Positions 42,031-51,303 of a stretch of DNA of 64,000 nt are shown here, one piece after another (positions within the stretch are counted from its first letter, which is position 1; every line of letters starts with the position of its first letter). The notes beneath the pieces are model-generated. The model was given only the letters and a program-made list of their open reading frames with translations. It ran no database searches and was not told the DNA's origin. The stretch is from contig DXCK01000046.1 in the NCBI GenBank assembly GCA_019116045.1, forward strand, positions 20,549 to 84,548, given 5' to 3'. The position numbers and the translations under genes are program-made. This stretch comes from Candidatus Bacteroides merdipullorum. Its GTDB lineage: Bacteria > Bacteroidota > Bacteroidia > Bacteroidales > Bacteroidaceae.

Positions 42031-42870
42031 TTACTCCAGCAGGATGCGTTTCACCTCTACGGCCCGGCGTAGGAAGAGCGAGGCCGATTCGGCAAACTTC
42101 TCTTCGGCTTCCGTGGTCAGGTAGCGGCACGTGGCGCCTCGGGTGCAGCGGGCATCCATTTCGGGATGGCGGCGGAGGTAGTCTTTCAGGCTGTCGGCCA
42201 CAAGTTCTCCTTGCGTCACGATGTGTACCCGGCGGGGCATGTAGTGGCGAATCTTTTCCAGCAGCAGCGGGTAGTGCGTGCAGCCCAGGATGGCGGTGTC
42301 GATGCGTTCGTCTTTCTGGAGCAGTTCGCCGATGTACTTCTGCACGAAGTAGTCGGCGCCGGGGCTGTGTGCCTCGTCATTCTCCACCAGCGGCACCCAC
42401 ATGGGGCATGCCTGTCCGTAGACGGTGATGTCGGGGAAGAGCTTGTGAATCTCCATCGGATAGGATTCGGATTTGATGGTTCCCGACGTGGCCAACACGC
42501 CGACGTGGCGCGTCTGCGTGACAGCGCCTATGCTTTCCACCGTGGGGCGTATCACCCCCAGCACGCGGCGCGAAGCGTCCATCCGGGGCAGGTCGTTCAT
42601 CTGTATGCTGCGCAGCGCCTTGGCCGAAGCCGTGTTGCAGGCCAGTATGACCAGCGGGCATCCCATTTCGAAAAGACGGACCACGGCCTGGCGGGTAAAC
42701 TCGTACACGATTTCGAACGAGCGTGTCCCGTAGGGTGTGCGTGCGTTGTCGCCCAGGTAGATGTAGTCGTAGGCGGGGAGTGTTTCGCGGATTTGCCGCA
42801 AGATGGTCAGTCCCCCGTAGCCGGAGTCGAACACCCCGATGGGACCTGGAAGGGAAGAGAAATGTGGCAT
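42031..42870 (-). CDS. murI: Glutamate racemase
   Basis: 279 aa. Supplies D-glutamate for peptidoglycan. N-terminal IGVFDSGYGGLTILRQIRETLPAYDYIYLGDNARTPYG, first catalytic Cys in ILACNTASAKALR, second in ILGCTHYPLLLEKI. A C-terminal extension of about 30 residues (CRYLTTEAEEKFAESASLFL) is present. It lies downstream of the skp terminator on the same strand. Confidence 0.95.
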   Translation of the reverse strand: MPHFSSLPGPIGVFDSGYGGLTILRQIRETLPAYDYIYLGDNARTPYGTRSFEIVYEFTRQAVVRLFEMGCPLVILACNTASAKALRSIQMNDLPRMDASRRVLGVIRPTVESIGAVTQTRHVGVLATSGTIKSESYPMEIHKLFPDITVYGQACPMWVPLVENDEAHSPGADYFVQKYIGELLQKDERIDTAILGCTHYPLLLEKIRHYMPRRVHIVTQGELVADSLKDYLRRHPEMDARCTRGATCRYLTTEAEEKFAESASLFLRRAVEVKRILLE

Positions 42871-42884
42871 GTAGAAAAAGAAAA

Positions 42885-42931
42885 GCCTCTCTGCCGGCTT
42901 CCTCTCAAGGGGAAAGCAACGGCGGAGAGGC
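42885..42931 (-). terminator. Intrinsic terminator of the bamA-skp operon
   Basis: GCCTCTCTGCCG (42885-42896) pairs with CGGCGGAGAGGC (42920-42931) apart from a T-G position; on the minus strand CTTTTCTTTTTC follows. It lies 21 nt after the distal skp gene. Confidence 0.85.
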
Positions 42932-42952
42932 GTTAAAGGTTTTTGTGTGAAG

Positions 42953-43459
42953 TTATTTGATGCCCAGTTGAGCTTTGACTTTGGCGGTCACGTCGATGCT
43001 CTCTTTGCCGATGTATGCCACGGGGGTGCGGGCTACGTCGAAGATGTAGACCACGCCTTCAGCCTGGCCCACTGCCTGTACGGCGGCGTCCAGCTTCTGC
43101 ATGATGGGGGTCATGGCGTCTTGTTGTGCCTTCTGCATGGACTGCTGTGCCTCCTGCTGGAACTGCTGCTGGCGCTGAGCCATGTCTTGCAATTCCTTTT
43201 GGCGGCGTTCTGCTATGTTCTGAGGCAGCGAGTCGGCTTGTGCCAGAAACTCCTGGTACTTCTTGTTAAACTCTTCTTCTGTTCTTTGCATCTCGTCCTG
43301 ATACTGTTTGGCCATAGCGTCAAGGTCGGCTTGTGCTTTGGTGAATTCAGGCATTACGGTGATGACCTCTTGCGAATTCATGTGGGCGAATTTGGTTTGT
43401 GCCATAGCTGCCAGCGGCAGGGCAAACACTGCAACAATAAGTGCGATTTTCTTTAGCAT
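42953..43459 (-). CDS. OmpH/Skp-family periplasmic chaperone (distal copy)
   Basis: 168 aa. Signal peptide MLKKIALIVAVFALPLAAMAQ, then TKFAHMNSQEVITVMPEF and a long Gln/Glu/Ala-rich helical hairpin (ERRQKELQDMAQRQQQFQQEAQQSMQ) closing with VVYIFDVARTPVAYIG. Skp holds unfolded outer-membrane proteins before BamA. A strong promoter lies just upstream (43498-43528), so this copy can be expressed apart from bamA. Confidence 0.92.
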   Translation of the reverse strand: MLKKIALIVAVFALPLAAMAQTKFAHMNSQEVITVMPEFTKAQADLDAMAKQYQDEMQRTEEEFNKKYQEFLAQADSLPQNIAERRQKELQDMAQRQQQFQQEAQQSMQKAQQDAMTPIMQKLDAAVQAVGQAEGVVYIFDVARTPVAYIGKESIDVTAKVKAQLGIK

Positions 43460-43497
43460 ACTTTTTATTTATTTGAATGATTAATTTTTACGTGCTG

Positions 43498-43528
43498 CAA
43501 ATATAACATAAAGCCAGGCAAAAGCAAA
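43498..43528 (-). promoter_or_regulatory. Internal promoter before the distal skp gene
   Basis: Minus strand TTTG (43528-43525), 19 nt, TATATTTG (43505-43498). It sits between the two skp genes, 39 nt upstream of the distal ATG. Confidence 0.75.
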
Positions 43529-43579
43529 GCGGCGTCTGCTTATTTTTACTAAAAACGTCCTTTGCGGCAGGCGTTTGGC

Positions 43580-44095
43580 TCAGTCGCCATAGCCCAATCG
43601 TGCCAGTACCTCGTCGCTGATGTCTATCTCGGGCGAGGCAAAAATGATGCTGCTTGCCGAAGCCCGGTCGGTGACGACAGCGTAGCCCTTTTCCGTGGCA
43701 ATCTCTTTGACGGCGTTGTAGACGGCATCTTGCAAGGGGCGCATCAGCTTTTCTTGCAGCTTGGCCATCTCTCCGCCCGGGCCGAAATACTGGCGGCGCA
43801 GTTCGGCGATTTCTGTCTCTTTGTTCACTATGGCCTCTTCTTTGGCCGTGCGTTGGTCATCGGTCAGCGATGAAGCCGTTTTCTGGTAACTCTCGTACAT
43901 GGATTTGGCCTCTCCCGCCAACTTCTCTACTTCGTCTTGCCATTGTTTGGACGTTTGTTCAATCTCTTGGTTCGCGCTTTCGTAGGCGGGGATGTGCTGC
44001 ATGATGTATTCCATGTCTATCAGGGCAAAGCGTTGCGCTTGTGCCGTCAGGCAGGCTGCGAATAGTGCGCAGGCAATTAAAAAGCTTTTTCTCAT
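43580..44095 (-). CDS. OmpH/Skp-family periplasmic chaperone (proximal copy)
   Basis: 171 aa. Signal peptide MRKSFLIACALFAACLTAQA, then QRFALIDMEYIMQHIPAYESANQEIEQTSKQWQDEVEKLAGEAKSMY and further helical hairpin, ending VTDRASASSIIFASPEIDISDEVLARLGYGD. Follows bamA by 27 nt. Two tandem skp-like genes after bamA are a common arrangement in Bacteroidales (recalled). Confidence 0.92.
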   Translation of the reverse strand: MRKSFLIACALFAACLTAQAQRFALIDMEYIMQHIPAYESANQEIEQTSKQWQDEVEKLAGEAKSMYESYQKTASSLTDDQRTAKEEAIVNKETEIAELRRQYFGPGGEMAKLQEKLMRPLQDAVYNAVKEIATEKGYAVVTDRASASSIIFASPEIDISDEVLARLGYGD

Positions 44096-44122
44096 AACTC
44101 CAGCATTGGTTAAGTGTGTTCG

Positions 44123-46765
44123 TTAGAATTCTTGTCCCAAAATGAAGTGGAACTGGCTGCCGCCGTATTCGCGGCTTCCGTAGACGCGGTCGAAACCGTA
44201 GGCCCAGTCGATACCCATCATACCAATCATCGGGAGGAAGATGCGCACACCGACACCGGCCGAGCGTTTCAGGTCGAACGGGTTGAAGTCACCCACCTCT
44301 TGCCAGGCGTTACCGGCCTCGACGAAGGTCAGGGCGTAAATGCTCGTGCTGGTCTCCAACATCAGCGGGTAGCGCAATTCGATGCCCAAGCGTGCATAGG
44401 CGTAGCCTTCGCGGCCGTAGCTGGACAGAGAGCCGTTTTCGTATCCGCGCAGTGCGATGGTTTCTGTGCCATAAGTAGAATAACCCGTCATGCCGTCACC
44501 GCCCACTTCGAATGTGCCGAAGGGCGAACGTTTGTATTTGTTGTAATGTCCCAGCAATCCGAAGTCTACGCGTCCCATGATAACGGGCGTACGCTTCACC
44601 GTGTACGGGTCAAGCAACGGGATGTAGACTTTCGATTTGAACTTCCATTTGTGGTATTCCACCCACTTCTGCATGGCGTTGATGTCTTCCTGGTTATTCT
44701 GGTCGTACTGGCTGTAATCCTTGCCGTCGAACAGCGAGTAGGGAGGCGTGAGCTGCAAGGACAGCGAGAACTCCGAACCCGTGCGCGGATAGATGGGGTT
44801 GTCAATAGAACTGCGCGACAGCGTGAGGTTCAGGCTCAGGTCGTTGCAGTTGCCGTTCGTCACCATAAAGTATTGCCAGTCGCGCAAGATGTAGCGTTGG
44901 TACGACAACTCTGCGGTGAACTGGAAGTAGTCATCCGGCCACTTCAAGCGCTTACCGTACATAACGGCCAGTCCGAACATTTGCACAGACTTGTCCGGGT
45001 CGTAGTAGTTCTCGTAGTTCAGGTAGTTGCCATAGTTGTACATGCCGTAGCCATACATGCCACTGTAATAGCTGTTGTAGAAGTTGTTGTACAGCGCATC
45101 GTTGTAGTACTGGCTGCTGATGTCCGTCTGTCGCGAATAGAACGCTGAGACGGAGAACGCGTTCGGGCGCTTGCCTCCGAACCAGGGGTCGTAGAACGAG
45201 ATACTGTACGATTGGTAATAGCGTGCGTTGGTCTGCCCGCTGATGGTCAACGTCTGTCCGTCGCCCTGCGGCAAGATGCCTCGGTAGTTCTCGCCCGGGT
45301 GCAACAGGTTGGCCAGCGAGAAGTTGGTAAACTTCAGGCTCAGCTTACCGATGATACCCGTCTGTCCCCAACCGGCGGAGAACTCCACCTGGTCGTTCGC
45401 TTTCGACACCAGTTGGTAGTCGATGTCCACCGTCCCGTCTTCGGGGCGTGGCTGCACGTCCGGGTTGATTTGTTCCGGGTCGAAGTGTCCCATCTGGGCA
45501 ATTTCGCGGTACGAACGCATCAAGTCTTCGCGGCTGAACAACTGTCCGGGGCGTGTGCGCAACTCGCGGCGTACCACGTTCTCATACAAACGGTCGTTTC
45601 CGCTGATCATCACCTTGTTGATAGTGGCCTGCCGTCCTTCGTAGATACGCATCTCCAAGTCAATGGAGTCGCCCACTATATTTACTTCCACAGGGTCGAG
45701 GCTGTAAAACAAATAACCGTTGTTCCAGTACAAGTTGCCTATCGCGTCTTCGTCGTTAGTGAGGCGGTCGTTCAACAGCTTCTGGTTGTAGACGTCACCT
45801 TTCTTCATCTGCAACATATAGTCCAGTTGGTCGGAAGAGTATTGCGTGTTTCCCACCCAGGTAATGTTGCGCAGATAGTATTTTTGACCTTCTTCTATTC
45901 GCATAAAGACGTCCACCGTGCGGTCGTCATAAGGGCTGACACTGTCTTCTACAATCATGGCGTCGCGGTAGCCCAATTCGTTATACTTGTCGATGATGAG
46001 CTGTTTGTCGGCCTCGTAGTTTTCTTCCACGAACTTCTTCGTGCGGAACAGGTTGCGGAGTTTGCCTTTTTCATTGGTCTTTTTCATCACACGCTTCAGC
46101 TTCTTGGCCGTCAAAGCCTTGTTACCGACAATTTCAATGTGATGCACCTTGACTTTCTCTTTCTTGTCTATCTGGATGTCTACGATGACTTGGTTCTTGT
46201 TGGCCGGATCGTCTTTCTGGTTGATGAAAACCTCCGCATTTTTAAAGCCTTTGTCGTCAAAGTAACGTTTGATAAGCGTTTCTGCACGGTCTACTATGTT
46301 CGGAGTGATTTGTCCTCCTTTGATCATGCCGATTCTTTCTTCCAGGTCTTGGCGTTCCGATTTTTTCACTCCGGAATAATGGATGTCGGACACGCGGGGG
46401 CGCATCGTCAAATGGATAGTCAGCCAAACCTTCCCGTTTTCTTCTTTGTCGTCGGTGATGCTGACGTCCGAGAATAAGCCGTGGTGCCAGTAGCGCTTAC
46501 AAGCTTGCGTGATTTCCTCTCCCGGTATCGAGATAATTTGTCCTTTGGACAAACCGGACAATCCTATAATAACGTAGTCTTCGTAGTTATCCGCTCCTTC
46601 CACCTTGATATCTGCGATTTCGAACTTCTTGGGCGTGCCGGAATACAGGACTACCGGCGTCTCTGTCTGCGCACTGTCTGTTGCAACTTCCTGGGCAAGT
46701 CCTTTAATCGTGCTGGCAAACAAACCCAAAATCACTATAACTATGGCGAAAATACGTTCGTGCAT
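44123..46765 (-). CDS. bamA: Outer-membrane protein assembly factor BamA
   Basis: 880 aa Omp85 protein. Signal peptide up to about GLAQ, then tandem POTRA domains (FEIADIKVEGADNYEDYVIIGLSGLSKG, VSDIHYSGVKKSERQDLEERIG, KVHHIEIVGNKALTAKKLKRVM, YYLRNITWVGNTQYSSDQLDYML, INKVMISGNDRLYENVVRRELRT) and a C-terminal 16-stranded barrel. A Tyr/Asn/Gly-rich insert (NFYNSYYSGMYGYGMYNYGNYLNYENYYD) falls in a barrel loop and should face outward. Ends FHFILGQEF. It inserts outer-membrane proteins. uppS is 32 nt upstream. Confidence 0.96.
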   Translation of the reverse strand: MHERIFAIVIVILGLFASTIKGLAQEVATDSAQTETPVVLYSGTPKKFEIADIKVEGADNYEDYVIIGLSGLSKGQIISIPGEEITQACKRYWHHGLFSDVSITDDKEENGKVWLTIHLTMRPRVSDIHYSGVKKSERQDLEERIGMIKGGQITPNIVDRAETLIKRYFDDKGFKNAEVFINQKDDPANKNQVIVDIQIDKKEKVKVHHIEIVGNKALTAKKLKRVMKKTNEKGKLRNLFRTKKFVEENYEADKQLIIDKYNELGYRDAMIVEDSVSPYDDRTVDVFMRIEEGQKYYLRNITWVGNTQYSSDQLDYMLQMKKGDVYNQKLLNDRLTNDEDAIGNLYWNNGYLFYSLDPVEVNIVGDSIDLEMRIYEGRQATINKVMISGNDRLYENVVRRELRTRPGQLFSREDLMRSYREIAQMGHFDPEQINPDVQPRPEDGTVDIDYQLVSKANDQVEFSAGWGQTGIIGKLSLKFTNFSLANLLHPGENYRGILPQGDGQTLTISGQTNARYYQSYSISFYDPWFGGKRPNAFSVSAFYSRQTDISSQYYNDALYNNFYNSYYSGMYGYGMYNYGNYLNYENYYDPDKSVQMFGLAVMYGKRLKWPDDYFQFTAELSYQRYILRDWQYFMVTNGNCNDLSLNLTLSRSSIDNPIYPRTGSEFSLSLQLTPPYSLFDGKDYSQYDQNNQEDINAMQKWVEYHKWKFKSKVYIPLLDPYTVKRTPVIMGRVDFGLLGHYNKYKRSPFGTFEVGGDGMTGYSTYGTETIALRGYENGSLSSYGREGYAYARLGIELRYPLMLETSTSIYALTFVEAGNAWQEVGDFNPFDLKRSAGVGVRIFLPMIGMMGIDWAYGFDRVYGSREYGGSQFHFILGQEF

Positions 46766-46797
46766 CTTTTTGTTCTCTGTTTTATTGTAGTCGTTGG

Positions 46798-47535
46798 TTA
46801 TTCACTAATTTGTTCACTGGTTTTGCCGAACCGGCGCTCTCGTTTCTGGTAATCGCAGATGGCCTTGCAGAACTCTTCTTCGCGGAAGTCCGGCCAGTAA
46901 GTGTCACAAAAATAAAGCTCGGAGTAAGCGCACTGCCACAGCAGATAATTGCTCAGTCGTAACTCGCCCCCGGTACGGATTAGTAAATCGGGATCGGGCA
47001 TGAAGTTCGTGGTCAGATAGCGCGCGAAGACGTCACTGCTGATTCCCTCGGCAGACAATTCCCCTTTTTGGACAGCTTGTACTATTTGTTTGGCTGCTTC
47101 GGTTATTTCCCAGCGGGCCGAGTAGCTCAAAGCCAGGATCAGGTTCATGCCCGTATTCCCTGACGTATGTTCAATACAAGAATTGAGTCGTTCGCAGACT
47201 TGCTCGGGCAATTTCTCTATGTCGCCGATGACGCGGAAACGGATGTCGTTTTTCATAAACGTCTCTTCCTCGATGGAGTCGAAAAGCAAGTGCATCAATG
47301 CTGATACCTCTTCGGCCGGGCGTCCCCAATTTTCAGTAGAAAACGTGTATAAAGTCAAGTATTTAATCCCCAACCGTGCGGCTTTTTCCGCAATGACATG
47401 AACGGTTTCTGCGCCTGCCTGGTGTCCGAAACTTCGTTCACGTCCACGCTGTTTGGCCCACCGCCCGTTCCCGTCCATGATGATGGCAACGTGTTGAGGT
47501 ATCCGGTTCGCATCTATTTGTTCTTTATATGACAT
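46798..47535 (-). CDS. uppS: Isoprenyl transferase (undecaprenyl diphosphate synthase)
   Basis: 245 aa cis-prenyltransferase making the C55 lipid carrier. Motifs: [27 protein letters not shown] with the catalytic Asp, [41 protein letters not shown] and the end region [24 protein letters not shown]. Cotranscribed with bamA. Confidence 0.96.
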   Translation of the reverse strand: MSYKEQIDANRIPQHVAIIMDGNGRWAKQRGRERSFGHQAGAETVHVIAEKAARLGIKYLTLYTFSTENWGRPAEEVSALMHLLFDSIEEETFMKNDIRFRVIGDIEKLPEQVCERLNSCIEHTSGNTGMNLILALSYSARWEITEAAKQIVQAVQKGELSAEGISSDVFARYLTTNFMPDPDLLIRTGGELRLSNYLLWQCAYSELYFCDTYWPDFREEEFCKAICDYQKRERRFGKTSEQISE

Positions 47536-47620
47536 TGTTTCCTTCGTTACTACGTTTATGCCCGGCGGCTTGTTTCCTTATTATATATATGTGTAGGCCG
47601 CTTTGTTGGCCTCCGGTTTG

Positions 47621-48985
47621 TTATTCTCTTTCAAATCCTAACTTGTTGAGCCGTCCGCGCCATACTTCTGTAGCGGTTCCGTTCCCTCCAAATATCACCC
47701 AAATGAAGTCTCGTTTTTCATCAATTGCCGTAACTCCTTCTGGCGTGTGGTCCACAGCGACGGTGTACGACGTTTTTCCAGCAAATGATGGTGGCAGTAA
47801 GAATTTATGCTTGATTTCTTGCCAAGCGATGCCTGTTTCTGATTCGTAAATATCTTCCATAGAGCCACCAAAAGCATAGAAGCGGTTGTTGTAGCGCATG
47901 ATGAAGGGATTGTCCATGCCGGGACACGAAGCATTTTCCGTAGTGGTTTCCAAGGCCGCCCAGTCTGTTCCGTCGGTTGTCATCCAAGGAATCGTTTTCT
48001 CTTCGTTGTTACGCGGCATACCGGTTATGATTGTCTGCCTGACGCGGCTGCCGGTTGTATAATTGGCATAATAGATGCGTTGAGTGGGGAAATCTGCTGG
48101 TACGGCATTGCCCGAAGTCCAAGATTGGCCGTCGGTGGTGATACAGAACTCTTGTTCTCCTGCTTCGTTGAGGCGGATTCCTGCCAATGTCGCAGCCTTC
48201 CCGGTTATGTCGTTCGAAGGAATGTTGGCCAAAAGGGAGAGGACGTTACCGCTCAGACCCGTCGCTTCCTCCCAGCTTGTGCCAGTGACGTCGGAACTGT
48301 AAACTGAACCATCTGCCAGGATGTAAAGCCTGTCATCGAAGTTGATGAGCGTGGTAATATCTGCTTCTTCTGGCAGGCCAGTTACCGATTGCTTGTTCCA
48401 TCCGTATTGCCCTGGCGCTGTTGATGTGCGGTAAAGTTCGGCAGTAGATGTGTACAGCAGCAGTTCATCGTTCAGTATGACAACTTTCTGTTCTTCTTGG
48501 TTGACTGTCTGCGATACAGGGTCTCCTTCGTGGTCCATCCGTGTCCATACCAGCGAGTCTGGGTCTTGGCGGTGTACACGGATTTGTAGTGTATAGTCGC
48601 GTGTGGTAACTCCATCTGGAGCATATACTTTCAGCTTGATGCCGTCGCTTCCCGTGGCATTCATGGCGGGGAGCAAGTTATGATAAGCCTCTGTGTTCAG
48701 CACAGTGTCTGCGGAAGTTACGGTCCATGTTACGCTGATTTGGTCTATTTGGATGCTGTCGATAAGAGTATCAGCATCGACCGGCATTGAATCCAGGTTG
48801 TATATTAAGTTGTTCAGTTGGTCTATTTCAAACTTATAGTCCACCCCGTGTATGGTATCAAGGCTGAAGGCATGTATGGTTGCATCCGAGCTGTATGCCG
48901 TTGTTTCTTCTGAATCCAAACAGGAACCTAAGGCTATTGATACCAGCAGAAAGCTTATAATAGCTGATAGAAATCTCGTTCTCAT
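47621..48985 (-). CDS. DUF6242-type lipoprotein
   Basis: 454 aa. Lipobox SIALGSC followed by LDSEETT (acidic). An N-terminal Ig-like region (SDATIHAFSLDTIHGVDYKFEIDQLNNLIYNLDSMPVDADTL, DGVTTRDYTLQIRVHR) leads into a kelch- or sialidase-like propeller with recurring YxxDGxxW blocks (ITTDGQSWTSGNAVP, MTTDGTDWAALETTT, SETGIAWQEIKHKF). This arrangement is the Bacteroides DUF6242 family (recalled). Function unknown, probably surface-bound. A -7 box TATTTTTG is at 49023-49016 (minus). Confidence 0.78.
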   Translation of the reverse strand: MRTRFLSAIISFLLVSIALGSCLDSEETTAYSSDATIHAFSLDTIHGVDYKFEIDQLNNLIYNLDSMPVDADTLIDSIQIDQISVTWTVTSADTVLNTEAYHNLLPAMNATGSDGIKLKVYAPDGVTTRDYTLQIRVHRQDPDSLVWTRMDHEGDPVSQTVNQEEQKVVILNDELLLYTSTAELYRTSTAPGQYGWNKQSVTGLPEEADITTLINFDDRLYILADGSVYSSDVTGTSWEEATGLSGNVLSLLANIPSNDITGKAATLAGIRLNEAGEQEFCITTDGQSWTSGNAVPADFPTQRIYYANYTTGSRVRQTIITGMPRNNEEKTIPWMTTDGTDWAALETTTENASCPGMDNPFIMRYNNRFYAFGGSMEDIYESETGIAWQEIKHKFLLPPSFAGKTSYTVAVDHTPEGVTAIDEKRDFIWVIFGGNGTATEVWRGRLNKLGFERE

Positions 48986-49120
48986 TCTTTGTTGTTAGTG
49001 TTTATTTACAAGTTGCAAAAATAGGAACAATTTTTGCGATATGCCTCTTTCGGACGAAGTTTTATACAAAATTATAGATAAAATAACCGATTTCCACGAT
49101 AAACTCTTGGCTAATGAGGC

Positions 49121-50170
49121 TTATAGCCAATCTTCACGTGCCCAATAATGACGAATGAACCTGCCGAAATGCTGCTCTGTGCAGGCAATTTTTTTTCTAT
49201 TTAACACTGGGGCTGCCACGCCGTCGTGCAGGCACTCTGGAGCTGTTTCGACGAAGGCTTCATCCCAAAGGCCGGCATCGATGAATGTTTGCAGGGTGTT
49301 GGCGCCACCTTCGACTAACAGCGATTGCAGGTTTTGCTGGTAAAGCGATTCCAGCAGTTGGGGCAACAGTGGGCGGTTGAAATAGGCCTGGATATATTCC
49401 ACGCCCGGCTGTTCGGCATGCGGTGTTTCTGTGAAGACCAGTGTGCGTGTGTGTCCGTCAAACAGGTGCAGGTCTGCGGGCAAGGTGTTCAGCCGGTCTA
49501 TGGTGATGCGGACGGGTGAGGGGCCGTACCAGTGACGCACTGTCAGACTGGGGTTGTCTAACAGTGCTGTTCGTGTGCCTACCAGGATAGCACTGTGCTC
49601 TGCCCGTCTTTTGTGTACCAGCATGAGTGTGTAGGCGTCGGACAGTTGGGCCGGTGCTCCGCCCGTCCGGTTGATGTCGATGAACCCGTCGGCTGATTGG
49701 GCCCATTTCAGCGTGATGTAAGGCCGGTGTAAGGTGTGGAAGGTAATGAAGCGCCGCAACAGTTGTCTACATTCTGTCTCCAGGACTCCTACGGTCACTT
49801 CGCATCCCGCGTCCAGCAACTTTTGTATGCCGCGCCCGGACACTTTGGGGAAGGGGTCGCGGCATCCTATTACGACGCGTGGGATTTGCTTTTCGATGAT
49901 GAGGTCGGCACACGGGGGAGTCTTTCCGTAGTGTGAACAGGGTTCCAGGCTGACGTATAGCGTGGAACGTCGCAAGAGCGACGGATCTGTCACTGACCGG
50001 ATGGCGTTTACCTCGGCGTGGGCTTCTCCGCAACGCACGTGGTAGCCTTCGCCGATGATGCGTCCGTCGCACACGATGACGGCGCCTACCATGGGGTTGG
50101 GGGCTGTTTGGCACAGCCCGTTGCGCGCCAGTTGGATGCATCGGCGCATGTATTTTTCGTTTTCTTCCAT
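49121..50170 (-). CDS. ribD: Riboflavin biosynthesis deaminase/reductase RibD
   Basis: 349 aa from the ATG at 50170 (MEENEKYMRRCIQLARNGLCQTAPNPMVGAVIV). Deaminase domain with zinc motifs HAEVNAI and EPCSHYGKTPPCADLI; reductase domain follows (RPYITLKWAQSADGFIDINR, LLVEGGANTLQTFIDAGLWDEAFVE). Carries out two consecutive steps in riboflavin synthesis. A -7 box TACATTTG is at 50238-50231 (minus), inside the track's N-terminal extension, so the internal ATG is preferred. Confidence 0.95.
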   Translation of the reverse strand: MEENEKYMRRCIQLARNGLCQTAPNPMVGAVIVCDGRIIGEGYHVRCGEAHAEVNAIRSVTDPSLLRRSTLYVSLEPCSHYGKTPPCADLIIEKQIPRVVIGCRDPFPKVSGRGIQKLLDAGCEVTVGVLETECRQLLRRFITFHTLHRPYITLKWAQSADGFIDINRTGGAPAQLSDAYTLMLVHKRRAEHSAILVGTRTALLDNPSLTVRHWYGPSPVRITIDRLNTLPADLHLFDGHTRTLVFTETPHAEQPGVEYIQAYFNRPLLPQLLESLYQQNLQSLLVEGGANTLQTFIDAGLWDEAFVETAPECLHDGVAAPVLNRKKIACTEQHFGRFIRHYWAREDWL

Positions 50171-50280
50171 ATTCCTTATTATATAAATGCCGTTCCTGCA
50201 TGGAGGAGGTGGCTGCTTGGCTTGGCCGCGCAAATGTACGATTTAATTCGGAGACTGCGAAGAAACGTTCTTCCTTTCGC

Positions 50281-51303
50281 TTACTCGTTTAACGTTCCGC
50301 AATGGGGGCAGATGCCTTTTTGTGTCAGTAGGTTGCCGCAGTTTCCGCATCGATAGCGTACTGTGCGGAGCGAACGGTAGAGGCTGCGCAGAAACACAAG
50401 GACGAAGACTGCCAGGAAGATGTAGCCTATCCGGATGCGGGTTGTCAGAATGAAGAAGAAGTAGCAGCAGATGCAACTGGAGGCTATCCCCAGCAGGTAG
50501 TAGACGGCAGAAACGGGCGTGAGCCGGCGGAACAGCACGTCGACGGTGGCAATGAGGACGATGATGAACAGCCAAAAGCCGGATAGAAACAGGCTCAGCA
50601 GCAGCGGGACGCGGAAGGGGGAGAGCGTGGGATTGTAGTAAAAGTGTTCCCACATGGCGGGCACGTACACTTGCATTGTTTCGTACAAGGTGGCAGAGGT
50701 AGCCATCAGCAGGCAGAGCAGCAAGGGGTAGACGGGATCCATCTCTTTGAATCCTTTCCACCACAACGGTCTGCGGCGCCACATGCGTATTAACCAGAAG
50801 ACTGCAAACAACGACAGCACGCTGATGAAGTAGGGCGTGTGCGTGTGGCTGAACAGGTGGATGGCCTCCGAGATGCTGTCGTCGGGCACAAAGGCCTGCT
50901 TCATGTCACATTCGCGCAGCCAGCCTTGTATCTCTTGCGTGTGTGCCAGTTTCACCCAGATGCTGTCCACTGTGTCGTTGGGGTGTACGTTAAATTCGGC
51001 CACTACCACGCGGTCGCCGCGTTTCAGCGTGTGGTAGCTTTCCTTCAGCGGAAGGCCTGCCAGGCGGATGGAGTCGGCGTGCAGCACGAGGTTGGTGTTC
51101 CAGGTGTAATGCCGTTCGTAGAGGTAGGTCAGCGAGTCGCATGCGCGGGGGGCTGTGTCTGCGGGAAGGGTGGGGGTGCTGTATTGGCACGAGACGGTGG
51201 CCAGCAGCAGGAGCAACCAGAGCCATCCTTTCGGAAGACGTGTGTCTGTTGCCTGCCCTTTGGCGTGTGCCGTCGGGCGTTTGTGTTTACTGTTCCGCCG
51301 CAT
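50281..51303 (-). CDS. Multi-pass membrane protein with SH3-like segment and C-terminal zinc ribbon
   Basis: 340 aa of unknown function. After a basic start comes a hydrophobic signal or lipobox-like segment (WLWLLLLLATVSC), a short extracytoplasmic domain with SH3-like strands (KRGDRVVVAEFNVHPNDTVDSIWVKLAHTQEIQGWLRE), then about five membrane segments (PYFISVLSLFAVFWLI, PLLLCLLMATSATLY, LLLSLFLSGFWLFIIVLIATV, YYLLGIASSCICCYFFFI, IGYIFLAVFVLVFL) and a cytoplasmic zinc ribbon YRCGNCGNLLTQKGICPHCG. Start overlaps the upstream U32 gene by 17 nt. Confidence 0.75.
   Translation of the reverse strand: MRRNSKHKRPTAHAKGQATDTRLPKGWLWLLLLLATVSCQYSTPTLPADTAPRACDSLTYLYERHYTWNTNLVLHADSIRLAGLPLKESYHTLKRGDRVVVAEFNVHPNDTVDSIWVKLAHTQEIQGWLRECDMKQAFVPDDSISEAIHLFSHTHTPYFISVLSLFAVFWLIRMWRRRPLWWKGFKEMDPVYPLLLCLLMATSATLYETMQVYVPAMWEHFYYNPTLSPFRVPLLLSLFLSGFWLFIIVLIATVDVLFRRLTPVSAVYYLLGIASSCICCYFFFILTTRIRIGYIFLAVFVLVFLRSLYRSLRTVRYRCGNCGNLLTQKGICPHCGTLNE

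Noticed and set aside
44114-46477. Plus-strand ORFs of 344 and 421 aa opposite bamA
   Set aside because: Val/Phe/Gln-rich antisense translations with no start context; bamA is certain.
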